From Artocarpus heterophyllus (Eukaryota > Streptophyta > Magnoliopsida > Rosales > Moraceae): 64,000 bases of DNA. Below the pieces are notes generated by a model that had not been told where the DNA came from, ran no database searches, and saw nothing but the letters and a program-made list of their open reading frames with translations. The stretch lies in contig CM046353.1 in the NCBI GenBank assembly GCA_025403435.1, forward strand, positions 27,279,715-27,343,714. The letters are read 5' to 3'. Positions 56,988 to 64,000 of the stretch are shown here, in pieces. A program made the translations under genes and the position numbers. Within the stretch, counting starts at the first letter, position 1. The number at the start of each line of letters is the position of its first letter.

Positions 56988-58564
56988 AGTTTGTGGAACC
57001 CAAATCATCACGAACCTAAGCTCAATTGGTTAAAAATCAAGCTAAGCCAAGTTTCTATTTTTTTGTATTTTTAGAATAATTTGAAAATAATTGTGAAAAA
57101 CTTGTTTAAAAGTGTTTAAATGTGTTCCAACATGTTTTTCTATCATTTCTAAACATTATGCATGCTCTGGGAACTGTAAGAACAGGTTTTAAATGTGATT
57201 TGAGTTTGGGAAAGTTAAGGCTCGAATTCTAGAATTTTCCAGATTTCGACAGATCAATAGGCCGAACTTGAGTTTGGTAGGCCGGATTCATATCTTTAAC
57301 AAGCCGAACTCAAGCGAGTTCAGCAGGCCAAACCCAAATGGTCTGTAGGCCGAACAGAACTGTTCGACAAGCCGATAGAACTTTAGAAAAATTATTGATT
57401 TTCATCGATTTTCACTGCTTAAGGCATAAATAGAGACCTTAACCTTATGGCATGATTTTGTGAATATAAATGGCACACTAAGACACCATGAGTTAGTATA
57501 GCATTGTAGAATACACTAAGTTAGATATTGACGAATCTAGTTCACATCTAAGGTTGTTTGTAGTTCTGTGGAGCTAACGTATAGTAGGTCAGGACTGTAA
57601 TGTTTGTACTCTTGTACGGGATAACAAGGTAGGACTCTAGTCCCTTTCTTTTATTAGCCAAGATTTTAAAAAAGGTTTTGACCACAAAATGTTTTCCTTC
57701 AAAAATGTTTTAAGGAGTGATTGAAAGGAATTTATCGATTATTTTCAATGACTGTTGAACAATGAAATGACCACAATGAACAAAATAATGAATATAAATG
57801 AAAACATTTGGTAATATGAGACTTGAATAATGATATAGAGCCAAATGTGTCACAAATATCGTTTGGAATGATATATTAGGGCATGATGCCATACTCAGAG
57901 ATCGGGTCGTATAGAGAGCGACCTTGGGGATATGTTCTGAAACCTAGCTGGGCCACTACAGTAGTGATTATAATGGCTTTGCTTAAGACAAAATGATGAG
58001 ACTATTTCCTGATGAACAATGGACTAAATAGTAAGAATAGAATTAATGAATTATATTTGTTGTATTTTATAATCCTTGTAATAATAATGATTTTCATAGT
58101 AAAGTTTAATATTTTCAAAGCTTAAAGTCCTACTGAGCCTTCCACTCACGGTTTTATTGTTTTTAAAACTTCCCTCCACGTGGTTTGCAACATAGCGCTG
58201 AGTGGGACGCTATTGGACATACACGTAGACTATAGGATCTTTCTATCTAGGTTATCTACTTATCCAATCAAGGCATGTAATATTTTAATCATTTTCTTTT
58301 GATTTGGACTGTAGTTGCATTTATTTATGTCGATACTATGTGTGTGCATAAATGTGGGTCTGGGAAGGCCGATTCATTTTTATCAGTTTTTATTTCTTCC
58401 TATTTTAACTTATTTTGGCTTAAGGGTACTTATTTAAAAAAAAAAAGTAAATTTAGCACATTTTCATAAATGACTTAATTAATTAATTTGTGAGTTTAAT
58501 TAAAATTTGGTTTGATTAATTTAATTGATCAATCACGTTACTACTCGGATCAGGGTTTGTGACA
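56985..58564 (+). repeat. 5' LTR of T2, 5'-truncated
   Basis: Matches 35843-37412 of T1 and ends ttgtgaca. At diagnostic positions it agrees with T1's 5' LTR rather than with either 3' LTR. The GC-rich aggccgaac cluster is at 57241-57385. The primer site follows at 58565-58583 (attaatatcagagccc). Confidence 0.85.
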
Positions 58565-58668
58565 AATTAATATCAGAGCCCTAGGTTTTGAACCTTAGGA
58601 ATTGTGCACCATAGGTACGACAATGGAAAAACCACTAATAGTCCAATTTTGCTTTTAGAACTTAGAGA

Positions 58669-59850
58669 ATGGCACCTAGGCGTTGTCCAGCTGCTATTGA
58701 TGAGAACCCCGCAAATGAGGAAGGCATGATGGGAACTATGTTTGCTGCTTTTCGATAGATGGCGACAATGGCTAGGCCTGATGATTCTGAGGCAAGTCAC
58801 CGACATAAGTATTTTAAGGAGTTTTAGCATGCATCCATCCTAACTTTCAACGGTAAATGGGACCCCCAAGCTGTTGAGTATTAGTTAGATTCGGTGGTGA
58901 AACATCTAGACACTTTTGGAGTACCAATGAATATCAGGTTGAATTCGTAGCCCATAAACTGAAAGGTAGTGCTAACACTTGGCGGACGCAAGCCAAGCAT
59001 TTGGAAAATAATAGGAACATTGACTAGGAAATATTCAAAGAGTTATTCTACAAGCGTTATTTTCCACAAGAGTATAGAGATTAAAAGATTGCCAAATTTT
59101 ATTGCTTGGAGAAAGGTGACATGACAGTACGGGAGTAGTAGGCAAAGTTCACTGAATTGGCTAGATTTGCTCCATCCACTATGGGTTTTGAATGAGAAAA
59201 GTGTATTAAGTTTCAGGAAGGACTTAAAGCATCCATCCAACGACAATTGGTTGCCTTACGACTCTGAAATTATGGTGAGTTGGTGTCGTCAACTTTGTCA
59301 GTAGAAAGTGAAAGTGTTACCCACTATAAGAACAAGGCGAGGACTTCAGGAGGGCCCCAACAAAACAATAGGAGAGGCACCAACAACAACTACCAATCTC
59401 AAGTAAGGAATCAGCATGATAATGCTAACAGTGGGAGTAGTATTTCTTCAGGCAGTAGACGGAGCAATTTTTACAACTTCCATTGTCATTACTACCAACA
59501 GCCAGGACACATCAAGAGAAACTACCCAATAAGAAGTGTTGGACAAGAATCTCAGGTTGGAGAAGGAGTAAGCCGTCAGCCTCAAACTCAGTCTTTTGCT
59601 CAGCCTCAGCCTCAACAAATCCCTCAGTTGTAGTTTCACCAGTTTACTCGTCAACATATGCATTACCTAGCGCAAGGATATTAGCCGCAGAATTTCCAAT
59701 GGAATGCCCCACAATATCGAGCATCCCAATGTGGCTAGTGTGTAATCTCCACCACTACAGCAAAATTGGCTAACAAATTCAAGACTTAGCAATGCTAATA
59801 GAGGAAAAAGGAAAGCTCCAGCTCAAGTTCATACCATGACTTCAGGGGGT
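58669..59850 (+). pseudogene. T2 gag, degenerate
   Basis: Starts MAPRRCPAAIDENPANEEG at 58669 with the same early TAG as T1. The capsid part is more broken than in T1 but keeps about 45 nt (near 59136-59180) that T1 lost. The distal part is open at 59280-59633 with QQNNRRGTNNNYQSQ, a knuckle reading CHYYQQPGHIKRNYP (two Cys changed to Tyr) and a glutamine/proline-rich end, QPQTQSFAQPQPQQIPQL. Confidence 0.85.
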
Positions 59851-59854
59851 TCTG

Positions 59855-60174
59855 ATGGTCAAACCAGCAATGCAGACTCATTCTTTCATTTCGAGTTCAT
59901 TTGTATATGTCTTAAGATTAGAGATAGAAGAATTTAATGAAACTTTGATTCTTACCTCACACTTAGGGCGAGTATATGTAAATAGTATGTATAAATCTTG
60001 TAAAATAATGATTAGGGGTGAGATTTTGAAAAGTGATTTGATTGTAATCCCTATGAGTTGCTATGATGTAATCTTAAGAATGGACTGGTTGTTCAAGTAT
60101 AATGCCATTGTAGATTGTCACATTAGAAAGGTAACCCCAGTGACTGATAGGGGGACAACAATTACTTACTAGGG
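59855..60174 (+). pseudogene. T2 retropepsin, catalytic motif deleted
   Basis: The frame runs QTHSFISSSFVYVLRLEIEE and on to CYDVILRMDWLFKYNAIVDC. The residues before THSF lack the catalytic Asp-Ser/Thr-Gly, as in T1. The rest of the domain is undisturbed up to the stop at 60170. Confidence 0.8.
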
Positions 60175-60289
60175 TGATAGGGATCGAGTGATGAGTGAGC
60201 AACTCATGAAGATATGTCTTAGAGGACGAAGGAATCTAGCTTGTTATTTGCTCCTTCTAAATCTAGAAGAAGAATCTAGTGTAGAGGAA

Positions 60290-61600
60290 GAAATGCAGCG
60301 ATATTGGTGGTTAATGAGTTCGATGATGTCTTTACGGACTAGTTATCTAGATTGCCACCGCACCAGGAGATTGAGTTACTCCCTAGGACCACTCCAATTT
60401 CCATAGCACCATACTAAATGGCGCTGGCAAAAATGAAGGAATTGAGGAAGCAACTTCAAGAACTTGCAGATAAGGGGTATATTTGGAACAGTACGTCACT
60501 GTGGGTTGCATCAGTTTTGTTTGCTAAGAAACATGATGGTACTCTCCGATTGTGTATCGATTATCGGTAGTTGAATTTGGTCACCGTGAAGAATAAATGT
60601 CTGTTGCTAAGAACTGATGGGTTATTTGATCAGTTAGGAGGTTCACGGTATTTCTTTAAGATAGATTTACATTCTGGATACCATTAACTCAGGATTAAGG
60701 AAGAAGATATTCCCAAGACAGCTTTCAAGACCTAGTGTGGACACTTCGAGTTTCTGGTAATGTCATTTGGGTTGACGAATACTTCAATAGCCTTCATGGA
60801 TTTAATGAATCAGATTTTCAGGCCTTATTTAGATCAGTTTGTGATCCTGTTCATTAATGACATACTGATCTGCTCTAAGAACTAGGAGGAGCATGAGCAG
60901 CATCTAAGGATTGTGCTTCAAACTCTATGAGAGCACCAGTTGTATGCCAAAAAGGAAAGTGTGAATTTTGGTTGACCAAGGTTAAGTTTTTAGGACACAT
61001 CATTTTTAAGCAAGGTATTTAAATGGATCCTTCGTGGCTGAGATCTACAACTTTTTAAGACTTGCTAGATACTATAGGAAATTTGTACAGGATTTCTCAA
61101 AGATAGTGGCTCCATTAACACGATTGATCAAGAAGAATGTTCGGTTTGAATGGAATGCAGAATATGAGTTTGCCTTGCAAAAGTTAAAGAGCTAGTTGAC
61201 CGCCACTCCAGTACTGATCATACCAAGTAGTGATGAGCCTTATGAAGTCTACATAGATGCTTGAGGGCGCAGACTTAGATGTGTATTGATGCAACATAGA
61301 CGGGTTGTGGTATATGGATCATGACAGTTGAGACCTCACAAGCAGAACTACCCTACACATGATTTAGAGTTTGTAAGATAATTCATGCACTGAAGATTTA
61401 GAGGTGCTATTTGTATGAAGCGACTTTAGATTTTCTTGGATCATAAGAGCTTAAGGTATTTATTCACTCAGAGAGATCTAAATTTGAGGCAGCAGAGATA
61501 GATGAAATATATAGAAGACTACGATTTCATGCTGCAGTATCATCTTGGGAAAGCCAATATGGTTGCAGACATGCTTAGCAAGAAGTCTTCAAGAATTCTC
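60290..61600 (+). pseudogene. T2 reverse transcriptase and RNase H, degenerate
   Basis: Shares with T1 the stops at DYR-TAG-LN (60568), GYH-TAA-L (60685) and FKT-TAG-CGHFEF (60733), and the FINDIL catalytic box (Asn codon 60856-60858). It keeps the Gln codon (60835) that is a stop in T1. It has its own changes, including loss of 12 nt near 60370 that T1 retains. RNase H extends to about 61590 (ANMVADMLSKK). Confidence 0.9.
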
Positions 61601-61819
61601 GCTTGTTTAGCACTAAAGGATTGGAAGAGAAATGCTACGGTAAGTGAATATGGGCTGCAGTGTCATGAAGATTTTGATTAGGTTTCGATGTATCATATGG
61701 AATAAGCCCTAGCGCTCATTTAGATAGTAAAGTAGAATCAATGGCTCGATCAACATATATAAGGGAAATAGACATGGATTCAGAATAGAGAGCAGTTTGA
61801 AGAATGGGAAATACATGCA

Positions 61820-62640
61820 GATGGGTCATTGTATTTTAAGAAACATTTGCTAGTACCTACGATAGAGGAGGTGACAAAGGCCGTGATGGACAAAGCCCGC
61901 AAATCTTGATTTGCTATTCATCCAGGAAGCATAAAAATGTATCGTGATTTGAAGAGGCAATATTAGTGGAGAGGCAAGAGAAAGGATGTCCTAGAGTACA
62001 TTACTAGATGTGTGACTTGCCTTTAGGTGAAAGGCGAGCATCAGAAGCCCGCTAGACAACTTTAACCGCTTCCAATTCTAGGGTAGACATGAGAGCATGT
62101 TACGATGGATTTCCTCATCGGCTTACCAAGAATAGAGCAAAAGCACGATGCAATTTGGGTCATTGTTGTCAGGTTGACAAAATCAGCGTGTTTCATACCT
62201 TTTAGATCGACCTATTCAAGGAGAGTTCTTGGAGAGCTATATCTGGAGAATATAGTGAGACTACATGGAGTTCCACTCTCCATTACTTTTAATAGAGATA
62301 CTCAATTTAACGCCAAGTATTGGAGGAGTTTCCAAGAAGCCTTAGGCATAGATTTGAATTTTAGCATTGCTTTTCAATCCTCAGACCAACAGGCAGTCTG
62401 AGTGACTCATTTAGATTCTTTAGGATATGTTACATGCTTGTGTATTGGATTTTGACGAGACCTAAAAGAGACACCTGTATTTGACAGAATTCATGTACAA
62501 CAATAGTTATCAAGCGAGTATTAGTATGGCAACATTCGAGGGATTCTATGGACGACAATGCCGATTACTAATGTGTTGGATAGAACTAGAGGATAAGATC
62601 ATTATCGGACCTGATGAGATCCGTGAGAGTAATGAAAACG
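61820..62640 (+). pseudogene. T2 integrase core, degenerate
   Basis: The zinc region AIHPGSIKMYRDLKRQY is followed by a stop and CVTCL. The core is open at 62105-62401 with MDFLIGLPRIEQKHDAIW and SITFNRDTQF (second Asp lost, as in T1). The shared frameshift follows, then EFMYNNSYQASISMATFEGF at 62481 onward and GPDEIRESNENVVVLRDRLK. Confidence 0.85.
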
Positions 62641-63148
62641 TTGTTGTGCTTCGTGATCGGTTGAAAGCTACTCATAATAGGCAAAAGAGTTATGCGGATA
62701 AGAGACGCCAACCCTAGAATTTGAAGGAGGTGACTTCGTTCTCTTAAAAGTTTCATCGTGCAATGGAATTTCATATTTCAGTGTAAGTGGGAAACTTGCA
62801 CCGAGGTACATAGGACCATTCGAGGTTACTCATCGTGTTGGTGTGGTTGCATACCAGCTTAGTCTTCCTCCCGAGCCTTCTCACGTTCATAATGTATTCC
62901 ATGTGTCGATGCTTTGGAAATGTCCGCCCGAGCCAAGTAAGATTGTCTCATTCCATGATGTACAAATCTAAAAAGACACAACCTACAAAGAGGTGCTAGT
63001 CCAGATTATTGATCAAAAGCTAATAAGCTTGCGACGTTGTGATATATCCCTAGTGAAAGTTATGTGGCAACACCACGGAGCTAATGAGGAGACCTGGGAA
63101 TTAGAATCAACAATGCGCGAGTTGTACCTGCATTTATTTTGGTTTTGA
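62641..63148 (+). pseudogene. T2 integrase C-terminus with chromodomain-like tail
   Basis: [20 protein letters not shown] is followed by a frame change, then [20 protein letters not shown] and [19 protein letters not shown]. The tail LVKVMWQHHGANEETWELES ends at a TGA at 63146. The Trp codon at MLWK is a stop in T1. Confidence 0.85.
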
Positions 63149-63180
63149 GATGGTACCTAATTTCAAGGATGAAATTTTTT

Positions 63181-63195
63181 TTAAGGGTGGAGAAC
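63181..63195 (+). other. polypurine tract of T2
   Basis: ttaagggtggagaac, one or two changes from T1, lies directly before the 3' LTR. Confidence 0.8.
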
Positions 63196-64000
63196 TATAA
63201 CACCCAAAAATTTAATTAAGTATGATTAGTATGTAAAATGGTGAATTAGTGTGCCTTAATGTAATTTGAACTTAATTTAATTATTTTGTGGTATTTTCAA
63301 ATTAATCTCACTTTTAATTATTTTTAATTATTATTTTGAATTTTGAAACAAAATAATTTGTCAAATACCCAACATGTCCGTCTTTGAAAACCATGTGTTG
63401 GACATGGTTTTTACTCTAAAAACTACTTCATCTCTCTCTCTTTATTCCCTCTTCCTCACTCTTCCTTGTCACTCTCTTTCTCACTGTCACTCTCTTTCTC
63501 TTCTCCCTCTCATTTTGTTCCAAACTCAAGCAGGAGCTCTCAATTCCCAGTGAAAGTGGAAGCCAAGGAACGCGTTTGACCCTCCATAAGCTTGATTCAA
63601 AGATCAATTTAAGGTTAGTTTACTTTATTTTCAAAGTTTCAAATTTTTTCCCCAATTCTTTGATTATCTTTTTAAGTTGTAATCCGAGTTTCTCTTAGCT
63701 TAAAAACCCTTGACTCTAAGTTTGTGGAACCAAAATCATCACAAACCTAAGCTCGATTGGGTAAAAATCAAGCTAAACCAAGTTTTTATTTTTTTGTATT
63801 TTTGGAATAAGTTGAAAATAATTGTGAGAAACTTGTTTAAAAGTGTTTAAATATGTTCCAACATGTTTTTCTATCATTTTCGAACATTTTGCAAGCTCTG
63901 AGAACTGTAAGAGTAGGTTTAAAATGAGATTTGAGCCTGAGGAAGCTGAGGCTCGAATTTTCTCAACTTTTAGAATTTTCTAGATTTCGACAGATTGGCA
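63196..64000 (+). repeat. 3' LTR of T2, cut by the window end
   Basis: Begins TATAACACCC like T1's 3' LTR and follows it closely, including gagcctgaggaagctgaggc near 63930. The place where T1 carries the solo LTR is uninterrupted here (ctatcattttcgaac, 63871-63885). Confidence 0.85.

Larger units (their letters stand above)
56985..64000 (+). mobile_element. Ty3/gypsy chromovirus T2 (Tekay/Del-like), runs off window
   Basis: The second copy of T1: 5' LTR remnant, primer site, gag, protease, RT, RNase H, integrase, chromodomain-like tail, polypurine tract and the first 805 bp of the 3' LTR. It lacks the first 520 bp or so of its 5' LTR, removed by the deletion at 56985. Its stops and active-site changes largely coincide with those of T1. 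It lacks the solo LTR found in T1. Confidence 0.9.

Noticed and set aside
1..64000. A defence, toxin or other non-transposon system
   Set aside because: Every long frame was assigned to gag, protease, RT, RNase H or integrase, or to their antisense. Nothing supports another gene system, so the novelty lies in structure and non-coding signals.

Overview
The window is a nest of plant LTR retrotransposons. No host gene, tRNA, rRNA, CRISPR array or prokaryote-type system is visible. The evidence is AT-rich DNA, tRNA-Met and tRNA-Asp primer-binding sites, long LTRs, and degenerate gag-pol frames of the Ty1/copia (SIRE-like and others) and Ty3/gypsy (Tekay/Del chromovirus, Athila-like, Tat-like) lineages. 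This points to a repeat-rich region of a flowering plant, probably a eudicot; that last step is inference.

Layout, left to right. 1-6357 (minus): a SIRE-like copia cut by the window start, with its 5' LTR at 5096-6357, inserted cleanly into a Tat-like gag-protease remnant (6358-7550, minus). 7550-16282 (plus): a Tekay/Del chromovirus, G1, with both LTRs truncated. 16283-19108 (plus): the 5' LTR, leader and gag start of another copia, C2. 19108-27850 (minus): Athila-like element A. 27850-33914 (minus): copia-A, whose 5' LTR sits inside the gag of a third copia (33915-34943, minus). 34944-35323 is unassigned. 35324-46523 (plus): chromovirus T1, with a 2.36-kb solo LTR in its 3' LTR. 46524-55445 (minus): Athila-like element B. 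55445-56965 (minus): truncated copia-B. 56985-64000 (plus): chromovirus T2, running off the window.

The main structural result is that 19.1-46.5 kb and 46.5-64.0 kb are two copies of one composite (Athila + copia + chromovirus), apparently a tandem segmental duplication. A and B share the same Athila/copia junction. T1 and T2 share stops, active-site losses and a frameshift. The two 5' LTRs resemble each other, and so do the two 3' LTRs, more than the LTRs within one element do. Copy 2 later lost about 6.4 kb between copia and the chromovirus; the scar carries a 19-nt inverted copy of sequence from the other edge of block B. Copy 1 later gained the solo LTR; T2 has the matching empty site.

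Nearly all reading frames are broken. The exception is a 1020-codon Athila pol frame in B (47251-50313), which keeps its reverse transcriptase and integrase catalytic residues but has one altered RNase H residue. The most unusual non-coding signals are chains of hairpins in the 5' leaders of two different copia elements (about 18.3-18.65 kb plus strand; 32.2-32.9 kb minus strand), with recurrent CC(C)nnAGG-type apical loops about 70-80 nt apart, and a GC-rich near-palindrome (TTCGGCAGGCCGAA-like) repeated in the LTRs of unrelated families.
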